Below, piece by piece: positions 1 through 8,112 of a DNA stretch of 14,118 bases. Numbering within the stretch: position 1 is the first letter of the stretch; the number at the start of each line of letters is the position of its first letter. The notes below the pieces were generated by a model that saw only the letters and a program-made list of their open reading frames with translations, was not told the DNA's origin and searched no databases. The DNA lies in NCBI GenBank assembly GCA_029259835.1, contig JAJDEL010000464.1, forward strand, positions 1 to 14,118. The letters run 5' to 3'. The position numbers and the translations under genes are program-made. This DNA is from Planctomicrobium sp. (GTDB lineage: Bacteria > Planctomycetota > Planctomycetia > Planctomycetales > Planctomycetaceae).

Positions 1-1441
1 AGCCGATACTCAGCCCCATAAACGTCTGGCAGGCATTCTCCGTCATGTCTTCCGGGGTTTCATAGAGTGAATAAAAATTGGCTGCTCCGTTTTCGTATGT
101 ACTACCTGTCGCGGTCAGAATTTCACGAGCGAACTGATCCCAAGGGGTGTTTTTCTCGACGTGAGCGTGAATCCATTTGTAATAAGCTTTGAGTGCGTTT
201 GGTCGAAGTAATTGCCCATTCAGCATCAGGATGTCAGACCATTTATAGGTCCAGTAATCAACGAACTCAGGCCGCGCCAGAAGTTTGTCGATCAGTTTAT
301 CTCGCTTGTCCTCTGACGAATCTGTCAGAAAGGCTTTGACCTCGCTCGGCGTTGGTGGCAATCCAATCGTGTCGAGAAATGCACGACGGATAAAAGTGAG
401 ATCGTCGCAATGAGGAGAAGGTGGCAAGTTCAATCGCTGAAGCTGCTCGTTGATGAGTTCATCAATAAAACTTTTTGGCTTGAGTGATGAGTAGACGGTC
501 GCGGCGATTTCGTTTTCGTACGGAACCGTAATTCTGGCAACAGCGATTTTTGATGAGAACCAGCCGACGACCGCGCCTTCGCCGGGACCGATGATCGTGA
601 CTTTTCCATTATTGTCGACGGTGCAGACGGCTTCGTTTGTCGAGGTCCACTTCACCCATTGGGTGACATCCCGATTCGAATGGTTGGAATAACTGGCATA
701 TCCGAGGAGATCCTGAGTTTGACCTTTCGCAAGTTGAACTCGTTTCGGAAGAACTTCAACAGACTGGACGAATTGGTCGTCCTTGGTTGGTGCCGGAGCA
801 CCGTTCGCAATCCACTCGGCAACAATTCGGTAATCGCGAGATTGGTTATCGAGTTTCACTCCACCTTTGTGCGGAATCGCCGCGGACGGTTTCATGAGAA
901 CCAGACTACGTCCAGGGTCAGCAAATTCGACTCGTCGACCACGATTTTGCTGAGTGATGTTGAAGTGATCTGATGTCGAATCGTAACCAAGCAGAGAAAG
1001 CTTGAAACCTCCTTTGCCGGCGAGTGCTCCGTGGCAAGCGCCCATATTGCAGCCTGCCTTTGTGAAGACAGGTTGAATGTGGTTCCGAAAACTCCATTCA
1101 AAAGGAGCCTCGATTCCGGAGACCGTCACCTTCACTTGTGCGGACTTGCTGCCTAGTGTCGCCGTGACGACGGTTTCGCCGTTCGCTTTCGGCGTGATTG
1201 TGCCATCACTGTGTATAGCGGCGACATTCTCGTCTGCAACGGTCCATTCGATCCCTTCACGAATCTGAGTTCGAATGGTTTCTCCAGAAGATTCTTGAAG
1301 AATCACACGAGTCGAGCTTTCCCGATTGGAAATCTTAACCTCGCTTGGGATAAGAAGCAGACTCTCCTCGGCATTCACCTCGCTCCTGAAAAAGAGAGAA
1401 ACAAGAAACAGTGCGAAAAAAGTCGTCGAAGTAGTTTTCAT
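1..1441 (-). CDS. Secreted Ig-like/cytochrome/DUF1549 protein, N-terminal 480 residues (cut by window edge)
   Basis: The frame is open from an ATG at 1441 to the left edge, so this is a partial gene. Residues 1-24 look like a signal peptide (hydrophobic FFALFLVSLFF, Val-Asn-Ala cleavage site), so the protein is exported. Residues about 28-108 resemble a bacterial Ig-like (BIG2) domain (WTVADENVAAIHSDGTITPK), and a second copy lies at about 225-306 (KWTSTNEAVCTVDNNGKVTI). Between them, about 118-220, is a cytochrome-like segment containing GCNMGACHGA, a heme-c-like site with four rather than two residues between the cysteines, followed by GKGGFKLSLLGYD. The planctomycete DUF1549 domain begins near residue 322 (RRAFLDTIGLPPTPSEV). 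The family usually continues with a CxxCH motif and a DUF1553 domain, which would lie outside the window. The biochemical role of the family is not established. No clear Shine-Dalgarno precedes the ATG. It is divergent from ppk1. Confidence 0.9.
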   Translation of the reverse strand, partial: MKTTSTTFFALFLVSLFFRSEVNAEESLLLIPSEVKISNRESSTRVILQESSGETIRTQIREGIEWTVADENVAAIHSDGTITPKANGETVVTATLGSKSAQVKVTVSGIEAPFEWSFRNHIQPVFTKAGCNMGACHGALAGKGGFKLSLLGYDSTSDHFNITQQNRGRRVEFADPGRSLVLMKPSAAIPHKGGVKLDNQSRDYRIVAEWIANGAPAPTKDDQFVQSVEVLPKRVQLAKGQTQDLLGYASYSNHSNRDVTQWVKWTSTNEAVCTVDNNGKVTIIGPGEGAVVGWFSSKIAVARITVPYENEIAATVYSSLKPKSFIDELINEQLQRLNLPPSPHCDDLTFIRRAFLDTIGLPPTPSEVKAFLTDSSEDKRDKLIDKLLARPEFVDYWTYKWSDILMLNGQLLRPNALKAYYKWIHAHVEKNTPWDQFAREILTATGSTYENGAANFYSLYETPEDMTENACQTFMGLSIG

Positions 1442-1507
1442 TGATTCAAACAAGTTTTGTATTCAATCGGTTGGACGATGATGTAACTGGCGATGACGAT
1501 GAGTTTC

Positions 1508-1526
1508 TGGCATCGATATCATGCCA
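1508..1526. promoter_or_regulatory. Operator-like inverted repeat between divergent genes
   Basis: TGGCAT and ATGCCA form perfect 6-bp arms around a 7-bp centre, in the gap between the DUF1549 gene (minus) and ppk1 (plus). Size and symmetry fit a dimeric regulator site, but no regulator is encoded nearby and no -35/-10 pair can be placed securely. A smaller hairpin (CCCAT-CAT-ATGGG) lies at 1569-1581. The rest of 1442-1711 shows nothing I can name. Confidence 0.3.
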
Positions 1527-1711
1527 ATAATGATACTCATTCCCGGGCAATTCCGGCACTCACTTACTCCCATCATATGGGAATCGAAGAACTGTGTTAA
1601 GAATCATCGAAAAAACAGTGTCTCACGGTTCGCTGATATCCGTCTCTCTGGTAATCTCTGTGCTTGCGACTAATTGTGTGTGTTGAGATGATCGAACGGA
1701 AAATTCTCCTA

Positions 1712-2908
1712 ATGAGTGAGGCAAATTACTTCGATAGAGAACTGAGTTGGCTGGAGTTCAACCAGCGGGTGCTGAATGAAGCATTCGACGAATGTGTTCC
1801 ACTACTCGAACGCGTGAAATTTCTCGCGATTACTGGCTCAAACCTTGATGAGTTTTTTCGCGTGCGAATTGGTGCCCTCACACATCTGGTCGATTCGGAT
1901 GCAACAGGCTCGGCGCCATCCGGGATGACACCATACGAACAATTGGCTGCCGTGCGGGTACGTGTCGGGCAGATGATTCAAGATCAGTACGCGTTTTACA
2001 CGAGTGAGTTGTCGCCTCTTTTAGAGCTAGAAGGGATTCGACGGTTGACTGAGGATGCTTTGAACGCAACTCAGAAGCTGATGCTCAAACAGGTGTTTCA
2101 GGACGAGATTCTTTCTGTTTTAACACCAATGTCTGTTGGTGATGGAGATCGTTTCCCTCTGCTTGCAAACCAGATTCTGAACATCTGCGTACGCGTTGCT
2201 TCGAAGGACTTGGAGAACGGCAACTCAGACCGCAGCCGATACGCCGTGATCCCGTTCGGCCGTACGCTCTCCCGGTTTTATTCACTCCCTGCCGAGAGTG
2301 GTTTTGCCTACATGCACTTGGAAGACATCGTCTCGATGTTCGTCCACGATTTCTTTCCAGGCGAAGAAATCGAAGAGGTTCACACATTTCGCCTGACCCG
2401 CACTGCAGAAGTTGAAGTTCAGGAATTGACTCCCCAGGGGTTGGCAGTAAATATGGCGGATGTCATTGCAGCTCGCACCGAAGCGGACTGCCTGCGACTC
2501 GAAATTGAAGCATCAGCGTCAAGAGAAATGGTTGAGTTTCTCAAGTCGGAAACCGGCGTGTCTGACGCACAGGTCTATGAAATTGAAGGCCCCATTGATC
2601 TGGGAGCGTTTATGGAGTTAGCTGGTCGACGTGGCTTTGACCAATTGAAGTACGATGCCTGGCCGCCAGTCGGTTCGCCTGACGTGCCAGCAGAGGAGTT
2701 GATGTTTGATACGATCTCAGAAAAAGATGTTTTATTATTTCACCCATATGAAAGTTTTGAACCTGTCGTAAGATTCATTGAAGAAGCTGCTGAAGATCCG
2801 GATGTCATCGCGATCAAGCAGACGCTCTACCGCATCAGCCGGAAGAGTCCAATTGTCAAAGCACTGAAACGAGCGGTGGAAAACGGAAAGCACGTCACCG
2901 TTCAGTAA
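1712..2908 (+). CDS. ppk1: PPK1 N-terminal fragment (398 aa before the premature stop)
   Basis: This is the product expected if TAA 2906-2908 terminates translation. It contains the N domain (about 1-105), with ELSWLEFNQRVL and SNLDEFFRVR; Asn44 matches E. coli Asn45, which contacts ATP. It also has the H domain (about 106-320) and the start of C1, with the PPK signature LLFHPYESFEPVV and QTLYR, where Arg374 matches E. coli Arg375. It ends at VTVQ, where E. coli reads VTVVVEL. It lacks both catalytic histidines and the second phospholipase-D-like lobe, so it should be inactive as a kinase. Whether a stable protein is made cannot be seen from sequence. Confidence 0.6.
   Translation: MSEANYFDRELSWLEFNQRVLNEAFDECVPLLERVKFLAITGSNLDEFFRVRIGALTHLVDSDATGSAPSGMTPYEQLAAVRVRVGQMIQDQYAFYTSELSPLLELEGIRRLTEDALNATQKLMLKQVFQDEILSVLTPMSVGDGDRFPLLANQILNICVRVASKDLENGNSDRSRYAVIPFGRTLSRFYSLPAESGFAYMHLEDIVSMFVHDFFPGEEIEEVHTFRLTRTAEVEVQELTPQGLAVNMADVIAARTEADCLRLEIEASASREMVEFLKSETGVSDAQVYEIEGPIDLGAFMELAGRRGFDQLKYDAWPPVGSPDVPAEELMFDTISEKDVLLFHPYESFEPVVRFIEEAAEDPDVIAIKQTLYRISRKSPIVKALKRAVENGKHVTVQ
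2906..2908 (+). other. Premature in-frame TAA stop in ppk1
   Basis: The local reading is VTVQ-stop-ELKARFDEE, against VTVVVELQARFDEE in E. coli PPK, so the stop replaces a hydrophobic residue at E. coli position 400. A single change TTA to TAA would explain it. TAA also ends ppk1 itself and the DapA-like gene in this window, so reassignment of the codon is not supported. Confidence 0.9.
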
Positions 2909-2959
2909 GAACTCAAAGCAAGATTTGATGAAGAGAGAAATCTCAAACAGGCGCGAGAA

Positions 2960-3817
2960 TTGGAATCGATCGGTGCACAGGTCATCCATGGAGTGAAAGG
3001 ATTAAAGACACACGCCAAGGTTTGTATCATTGTGCGGCGCGAACCGAGTGGCGTTCAGCGGTATCTACACTTCGGAACCGGAAACTACAACGAATCGACG
3101 GCGAAACTTTATAGCGATGTCTCGTTGTTGACGTGTGATGAAGATCTTGGTGCGGATGCAATCGCATTCTTTAATTCAATCGCTGGGGATTCGCAGCCAC
3201 CTAAAAACTTTCGCAAGCTTGAATCCGCACCGCTACGGCTACGGAAGACTCTCAAAAAGTTGATTGATTCAGAAACACGTCGAGCGGCATGTGAGCAGGA
3301 AGCCAGAATTTTCGTTAAAATAAACGCCTTGACCGACACGACACTTATTGATGCGTTGTATGCGGCTTCTCAGGCAGGAGTCAAAGTCTTCCTGAACATC
3401 AGAGGAATCTGTTGTCTCAAGCCTGGCGTCGAGGGGCTCAGTGAAAACATTGAGGTTGTGAGTATTGTTGATCGATTTCTGGAGCATGCGAGAATCTTCG
3501 CGATTCACAACGGTGGAGACCCGAAATTATTCATCTCTAGTGCAGATTGGATGCCCCGAAATCTCGACAATCGAAAAGAATTGCTGGTTCCAGTAGAAAA
3601 TGTAGAGTGCCGTCGAAAACTGATGCACATTTTGGAAGAATTTCGAGAAGACAACGTCAAATCTTCCGTCTTGCGAGCAGATGGTTCTTATTCGAAGAAA
3701 ACTTCGGCAGAGAGCGAACCTGTCCGAGCGCAGGAAGTTCTTTACAGAGAGGCTCAAATTGCGACGAGTCGAATAGCCAAGAAGCAGCGAACAATGTTTG
3801 AGCCGCATCACTTTTAA
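2960..3817 (+). CDS. ppk1: PPK1 C-terminal fragment (possible restart)
   Basis: This in-frame continuation after the stop carries the catalytic half: GLKTHAK (His434 of the full reading), the block YLHFGTGNYNESTAKLYSDVSL, and the C2 domain with FLEHARIFAIHNGG (His592) and FISSADWMPRNLDNR. The homology actually begins directly after the stop, at 2909 (ELKARFDEE). TTG 2960 is only the first in-frame start-like codon and has no convincing ribosome binding site, so a separately translated protein is unlikely. Conservation of every motif here suggests the lesion is recent, artefactual or bypassed. Confidence 0.45.
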   Translation: MESIGAQVIHGVKGLKTHAKVCIIVRREPSGVQRYLHFGTGNYNESTAKLYSDVSLLTCDEDLGADAIAFFNSIAGDSQPPKNFRKLESAPLRLRKTLKKLIDSETRRAACEQEARIFVKINALTDTTLIDALYAASQAGVKVFLNIRGICCLKPGVEGLSENIEVVSIVDRFLEHARIFAIHNGGDPKLFISSADWMPRNLDNRKELLVPVENVECRRKLMHILEEFREDNVKSSVLRADGSYSKKTSAESEPVRAQEVLYREAQIATSRIAKKQRTMFEPHHF

Positions 3818-3872
3818 GCGATCTCTTGGGGAGGACGGCACTAGGAAAGTAGGACCGGTGGAATCGGTCGTA

Positions 3873-3896
3873 CATCTACTCATCTACTCATCTACT
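3873..3896 (+). repeat. Three tandem copies of an 8-bp unit
   Basis: The unit CATCTACT occurs three times in perfect tandem in the ppk1-proA gap, about 44 bp before the proA start. Such a short array can vary in number by slippage. It has no evident gene or structural role. Confidence 0.85.
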
Positions 3897-3939
3897 GAAG
3901 ACACCAGTTCCAAGACTGACTCATTGATAGAATTTGACC

Positions 3940-5196
3940 ATGACCGATTTAGAAACGTACACAAAGAAAGTCGCCCAACAAGCAAAGCTGGCTTCGCGCA
4001 AACTTGCTGTGGCAACCGGCGAACAAAAGAACGCATGGCTACGGCTTTCTGCTGCTCGAATTCGAGAGCGTTCTGGCGAACTCACCGAGGAGAATAAGAA
4101 AGATCTCGCGAAGGCACCGGAATACGGCTTGAGCGATGCTCAGATTGATCGCCTCAGATTGACTGATGAACGGTTGGAAGGCATTGCGAGTGCTTTGGAA
4201 GAAGTCGCACTCTTGCCTGATCCTATCGGGGAAGTCATTGGTAGTAATTCGCGCCCGAATGGGTTGATGGTCACCCAAGTTCGCGTTCCATTGGGAGTCG
4301 TCTTCTTTATCTATGAGTCTCGTCCAAATGTCACAGCCGATGCGGCAGCGCTGTGTGCGAAGAGTGGAAACGCTGTCATTTTGCGGGGTGGAAAAGAAGC
4401 ATTCCACAGCAACATGGCGATCTACAGGTTATTAACAGAAACACTTGAAGAGCAGGGCTTGCCCAAACATGCAGTGCAACTTGTCGAAACGATTGACCGA
4501 GATGCGGTCGGACATTTTCTGAAAATGGACGAGTACATTGATGTGACGATCCCGCGAGGTGGGAAGTCGCTCATCGAACGCGTCGCCGGCGAAGCGACGA
4601 TGCCGGTCATTAAGCATTTCGATGGAATTTGCCACGTTTACATTGATCAGAACACTGACCTTGAAATGGCAAAGGACATTCTGGTGAACAGCAAATGTCA
4701 ACGAACCGGTGTTTGCAACACCGCTGAATCCTTTCTCGTTCATGCTGCGATTGCTGATGAATTTTTACCCATCGCCGGCAAAACGCTCATTGAAAACGGA
4801 GTTGAGATTCGCGGCGATGAAAAAGTTCGAGCGTTGATTCCACTGGCAATTGCTGCGACCGATGAAGATTATCGGACTGAATATCTCGCTCTGAAAATTT
4901 CTGCGAAAGTCGTTGACGATATCGACGCTGCGATCCACCACATCAACGATTATGGTTCGCATCACACAGATGTGATCGTGACGACAAATCTTAACGCGGC
5001 CCGGCAATTTACGGCTGAGGTTGATTCCTCCGCCGTTATTGTCAACGCGAGTACGCGATTCAACGATGGTGGCGAATTCGGTCTTGGGGCCGAAATCGGC
5101 ATCAGCACTGACAAATTTCACGCGCGCGGCCCATGCGGGCTCAAGGAACTCACAAGCTACAAATACATCGCCTATGGCGACGGACAAATTCGCTAG
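3940..5196 (+). CDS. proA: Glutamate-5-semialdehyde dehydrogenase (gamma-glutamyl phosphate reductase)
   Basis: ProA reduces gamma-glutamyl phosphate with NADPH to glutamate-5-semialdehyde, the second step of proline synthesis from glutamate, in the cytoplasm. The 418-residue protein matches the usual 415-420. It has the aldehyde-dehydrogenase-like N-terminal domain ([35 protein letters not shown]), the PRGGKSLI block, the KCQRTGVCN segment with catalytic Cys259, and the C-terminal [25 protein letters not shown] motif, all strongly conserved in ProA. I chose ATG 3940 (MTDLETY); an in-frame TTG at 3934 is less likely. The partner kinase gene proB is not in the window. The gene lies 122 bp after ppk1 on the same strand and faces the DapA-like gene, with hairpins between. 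Confidence 0.97.
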   Translation: MTDLETYTKKVAQQAKLASRKLAVATGEQKNAWLRLSAARIRERSGELTEENKKDLAKAPEYGLSDAQIDRLRLTDERLEGIASALEEVALLPDPIGEVIGSNSRPNGLMVTQVRVPLGVVFFIYESRPNVTADAAALCAKSGNAVILRGGKEAFHSNMAIYRLLTETLEEQGLPKHAVQLVETIDRDAVGHFLKMDEYIDVTIPRGGKSLIERVAGEATMPVIKHFDGICHVYIDQNTDLEMAKDILVNSKCQRTGVCNTAESFLVHAAIADEFLPIAGKTLIENGVEIRGDEKVRALIPLAIAATDEDYRTEYLALKISAKVVDDIDAAIHHINDYGSHHTDVIVTTNLNAARQFTAEVDSSAVIVNASTRFNDGGEFGLGAEIGISTDKFHARGPCGLKELTSYKYIAYGDGQIR

Positions 5197-5201
5197 CACG
5201 A

Positions 5202-5240
5202 CATCCCCCACTTAGCCCTCGGTGATCCACAGGGGGGATG
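5202..5240. terminator. Stem-loop just after proA
   Basis: CATCCCCC (5202-5209) and GGGGGATG (5233-5240) form a perfect 8-bp GC-rich stem with a 23-base loop, starting 6 bp after the proA stop in a convergent gap. There is no T-run after it, so it is not a canonical intrinsic terminator, but it may end transcription from either side. Confidence 0.4.
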
Positions 5241-5286
5241 CAAGTTCATCGCTAAATACGTCTAAAACATTCTATGCACATTGCAC

Positions 5287-5307
5287 CACCGGGTGATTCA
5301 CTCGGTG
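5287..5307. terminator. Second hairpin in the convergent proA / DapA-like gap
   Basis: CACCGGGTG and CACTCGGTG pair over 9 bp (one G-T wobble) around the loop ATT, 15 bp past the end of the minus-strand DapA-like gene. No T-run follows on either strand. The position suits a terminator of the minus-strand gene. Confidence 0.4.
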
Positions 5308-5322
5308 CTGAATGAATTGGCT

Positions 5323-6273
5323 TTATAGATTATCAGCCGTCTTGCCAGGCCAGTCTTTCCACCATGTCAGAAACAAATTGAGCTGATCTTCAGCGAACTT
5401 TTTCTGGCTGGGAGAGAGCTTGTCCGTTTCGTTGAAGTGACGTTCGTAGTCTTTATCTCCCTGAAGTACGAGGAGATACTTGTAGTAGAGGACCAAGTCT
5501 GGACCTTCGTCGAATCGCGATAAGACTGTCAAAGCCTCTTCAAGTTCGAGAGCATGTTTTCTGGCGACTACATCTCCTTCTGCCGCACGTCTGCATAGTT
5601 GAATGAAGTGCAAAATTTGTTTTGGAATACTATTCCCTATTCCGGTAATTGCACCGATGGCTCCGCAGCGAACGAATCCGTGGAATACTTGTGTGTCGAC
5701 GCCTGCCATCAGAAGGATGTTTTCGTCCGCATTCGTGATATGTTCGGCAGCGTAGCTCAGTGAATCTCTTCCGCCGAATTCCTTGAACCCAACCAGATTT
5801 GTAAACTCCTTTCTCAGATCAAAGAAGAGATCAGCTTTCGTTTCAAATCCATAATACGGGCTGTTGTAAATCACCGCTGGTAAATCTGGCGCTGCACCAA
5901 GCACGCGCGCGAAGTGATCTCGCTGAGCCGCTGGAGATGTGCCACGTGACAAGACTCGGGGAATCACCATTAGCCCCGCTGCTCCAACTTCTTGTGCGTG
6001 AGCAGCATGGCTCGCTGCATGTACAGAATTCTGAGCACCGGTTCCGACAATGACTGGGACGCCTGCTGCAACGAGTTGACGAACGCCTTCCTGTCGCTGC
6101 TCATTCGAAAGCAACGGCCAATCTCCCATAGAGCCGCAATAAACAACACCGCTCATTCCAGCGGCAACAAGTTCTTGCCCCTTCTTGACCAGGGCAGGGT
6201 AATTCGGAGTCCCTGCAGAGTGACAAGGAGTCATTAATGCGGGAATGCAACCGTGGAAAATGTCCGTGTTCAT
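5323..6273 (-). CDS. Dihydrodipicolinate synthase / N-acetylneuraminate lyase family protein
   Basis: A 316-residue class I aldolase of the DapA/NAL superfamily, whose members form a Schiff base between an active-site lysine and a 2-oxo acid such as pyruvate. Lys164 (LVGFKEFGG) is the expected Schiff-base lysine at the end of the sixth beta strand, and Tyr136 (VIYNSP) matches the general acid-base tyrosine. Other DHDPS landmarks differ: GTTGE becomes GSMGD at 48-51, the YY of TPYYN is absent (VIPRVLSRG), and the aspartate-semialdehyde-binding Arg after YNxP is Tyr141. It is therefore probably not the lysine-pathway enzyme. The natural substrate cannot be named; sugar-acid, hydroxyproline-derived or other oxo-acid lyase/deaminase roles are all possible. 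It is separated from the upstream DUF11 gene by 245 bp, so it may have its own promoter. Confidence 0.88.
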   Translation of the reverse strand: MNTDIFHGCIPALMTPCHSAGTPNYPALVKKGQELVAAGMSGVVYCGSMGDWPLLSNEQRQEGVRQLVAAGVPVIVGTGAQNSVHAASHAAHAQEVGAAGLMVIPRVLSRGTSPAAQRDHFARVLGAAPDLPAVIYNSPYYGFETKADLFFDLRKEFTNLVGFKEFGGRDSLSYAAEHITNADENILLMAGVDTQVFHGFVRCGAIGAITGIGNSIPKQILHFIQLCRRAAEGDVVARKHALELEEALTVLSRFDEGPDLVLYYKYLLVLQGDKDYERHFNETDKLSPSQKKFAEDQLNLFLTWWKDWPGKTADNL

Positions 6274-6518
6274 GAAATGAGCTTTCGATCTTTAGAGCAA
6301 GAATTCTATCTGAGTACACGGAGGCAATGTCGTTGCCATTCAAGACGCTGACAGGCGAAACGAATGTTGCCGGGAAGGGTGCGATCTTGCAACCCTGGCT
6401 GCGGGGTGGTTCGTCAGAAAAAAAAGGCGGCGAATCTGATTGCTGCACTGCAAGAGGTGTCAATTGCTCATTCACAGAAAGAATGAAGTGAGTCGTAGAA
6501 GTGGTTTCACCGCAGTCT

Positions 6519-7982
6519 CTATTCTGAAAATCGTTTCCACTGCGTACTGGTCAGGCTCGGTTCTGCGGAACGCTCATTGGCGAAGGAAGTCTTTTGACTG
6601 CGGCGTGAGATCCCTGCTGGCGGAGATTCGATATGGATCGTGAATTCTTCTGATTCTTCTTCCGTTCCTTGCATTGTGAGTGACGCGGAAAGTTGTCCGT
6701 TTCCGGATTTACGAGCGATTGCTTGAAACAAAGCGTTGCGGCTTTGACCCGGTTCCAAACGGGAAATCTTATGTTTGACCCGTTCTCCAAACTTATGTTT
6801 CATTTCTCCAGAGAGACGAAGGTAAAGCGAGATGTTCTCCGCCGGAGCAGTCCCAACATTCGTCACGGTGAAGGTGAGAGAGATCGTTTCTCCCTGCTTC
6901 ACAGTCCGAGCAGGAGTGACCGCCAATTTGAGTTCTGGGAACGGCTTCGGAAGAGTGGAAACCGGGACCGGATCAGGCGCTGGTTCGGGCTTACGTTCTT
7001 CGAAGACTGGAACAACAGGAGTCTCCGGTTCAACAGGAAGCAATTCTGGCAATTCCTCAATCGGTGCTGAAACTTTGGCGATGCCACCCACTCTTGATTT
7101 GTTTTGCAAAGTCGTTTCGGTTTTGATAAGCACCTGAGAGTCTGGAATCAATGTCACGTGCAGAGCACGGCGACCATGAGCTGGCAACTGACCGAGTGAC
7201 CAGACCAGTTCATCACCCTGAACTGCCGCTGGGGGATCGACTTTCGAGACACGATGAATCGCCGAGAGACGCTCATGAACGACAACCTGATCGATGGGAT
7301 CGTTGGTGCGATTCGTAATGTGAATTGTGTAAGTCAACGGCTGCCAGACACTTGTCGATGGAGGTGTCTGCTTTTCAATGAGAATTCCTTGATTACGAAT
7401 TGGCTCAATTCCATCGAATGTAGTCCGCACAACGGAACTCGTGATGTACGAAGGAGGAATCGGCACTGTGGCTCCTTGCGGAAGATAAGACTGGAAGCGA
7501 TCAAGCAACTGTCGGTTGGAAAGTGTTGTTGAAAATTGATCTGGAACGAATTGTTCATCGATTCGTTGAGGACGCGAACTGATTGTTGCGAGTTCTTGCT
7601 GATTCCAGAGGAACGGGAGTTGTGTACGGAAAACGAAAGACTCTGAAAGATCGGAACTGAAAGGAAAGACCGGATCGAAATCCGAACTCAGAGTCGGCTC
7701 AGGGAGTAGTTCATCCGAGGGAACTTCTGCGAGAACTGACAAAGAATCTGGTGAATTGCTCGTTGCGGCAACAAGTTTTGGATCTTCCAAAAAGAATAAA
7801 AGAATCGCGAGCAAGATCCCGGATACGCCGGCAATCGATCCGATCGACCAGGCAGGGAACCAATCGTGATCTTCTCGCAACGCCCAGCGCACTCTGAGAA
7901 GCCCGCGCTGTCCTTGAATCAGCCACGCGGCTGATTCAGGAAAGAGATGCCTGGGACGCGGAATTCGATCTGGGTTCGACAC
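6519..7982 (-). CDS. Membrane-anchored DUF11-domain protein
   Basis: I place the start at GTG 7982 because a strong AGAAGGAG lies 5 bp upstream; the longer TTG reading from 8069 has no such support. The 487-residue protein has an Arg-rich N-terminal segment, one membrane helix at about 45-66 (SIGSIAGVSGILLAILLFF) and a large outside region, the positive charges predicting the N-terminus in the cytoplasm. Residues about 211-296 form a DUF11-like beta domain (PLTYTIHITNRTNDPIDQVVVHERL). A Pro/Glu-rich linker follows at about 309-349, then a second DUF11/CARDB-like domain at about 351-449 (VKQGETISLTFTVTNVGTAPAENISL). These domains usually serve cell-surface adhesion or scaffolding. No enzyme motif is visible. 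It is 130 bp downstream of the nuclease gene. Confidence 0.8.
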   Translation of the reverse strand: MSNPDRIPRPRHLFPESAAWLIQGQRGLLRVRWALREDHDWFPAWSIGSIAGVSGILLAILLFFLEDPKLVAATSNSPDSLSVLAEVPSDELLPEPTLSSDFDPVFPFSSDLSESFVFRTQLPFLWNQQELATISSRPQRIDEQFVPDQFSTTLSNRQLLDRFQSYLPQGATVPIPPSYITSSVVRTTFDGIEPIRNQGILIEKQTPPSTSVWQPLTYTIHITNRTNDPIDQVVVHERLSAIHRVSKVDPPAAVQGDELVWSLGQLPAHGRRALHVTLIPDSQVLIKTETTLQNKSRVGGIAKVSAPIEELPELLPVEPETPVVPVFEERKPEPAPDPVPVSTLPKPFPELKLAVTPARTVKQGETISLTFTVTNVGTAPAENISLYLRLSGEMKHKFGERVKHKISRLEPGQSRNALFQAIARKSGNGQLSASLTMQGTEEESEEFTIHIESPPAGISRRSQKTSFANERSAEPSLTSTQWKRFSE

Positions 7983-7987
7983 GGAGA

Positions 7988-7995
7988 CTCCTTCT
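7988..7995 (-). promoter_or_regulatory. Strong Shine-Dalgarno deciding a GTG start
   Basis: On the minus strand AGAAGGAG lies 5 bp before GTG 7982. It is one of the best ribosome binding sites in the window and favours the 487-residue form of the DUF11 protein over the longer TTG-initiated reading. Confidence 0.7.
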
Positions 7996-8112
7996 CTGGG
8001 CGGGTCGATAACTGAATGCAGGAACAGAGATTTGACGAAACTCCGTCCTGAATATGGACTTGGTAACAAATATGTTCATTTGTGAAAACGTCAATTCTGT
8101 AATTTTTACATT

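Larger units (their letters stand above)
1712..3817 (+). pseudogene. ppk1: Polyphosphate kinase 1, interrupted by an in-frame TAA
   Basis: Read through the stop, this frame gives a 701-codon PPK1, close to the 688 residues of E. coli PPK. PPK1 transfers the terminal phosphate of ATP to growing polyphosphate. The family's order N, H, C1, C2 is complete and no frame change is needed; the only defect is TAA at 2906-2908, codon 399. Both autophosphorylation-region histidines, His434 (LKTHAK) and His592 (LEHAR), lie after the stop, at positions equal to E. coli His435 and His592. I chose ATG 1712 because the family starts just before YFxRELSWLEFNxRVL and GGAAAA sits 8 bp upstream; ATG 1688 and TTG 1664 are in frame but have no better support. 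Possible explanations are a recent nonsense mutation, a sequencing error or stop readthrough. proA follows 122 bp later on the same strand. Confidence 0.85.

Noticed and set aside
1664..1711. Longer ppk1 start at TTG 1664 or ATG 1688
   Set aside because: The added residues do not resemble PPK1 N-termini, and neither codon has a properly spaced ribosome binding site; ATG 1712 has GGAAAA 8 bp before it.
2906..2908. Genetic code change making TAA a sense codon
   Set aside because: TAA ends ppk1 at its homologous C-terminus and ends the DapA-like gene, so it is a normal stop here.
4765..5211. 148-codon open frame on the minus strand opposite proA
   Set aside because: It lies wholly antisense to an intact, clearly recognisable proA and its translation shows no domain or ribosome binding site.
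6418..6425. Run of eight A (T8 on the minus strand) after the DUF11 gene as an intrinsic terminator
   Set aside because: The bases just before the T-run on the minus strand form no stem longer than about 3 bp; apart from this run I see nothing in 6274-6518.
6101..6475. 124-codon minus-strand frame running from the intergenic gap into the DapA-like gene
   Set aside because: It overlaps a real gene on the same strand in another frame and its translation is compositionally odd, without motifs.
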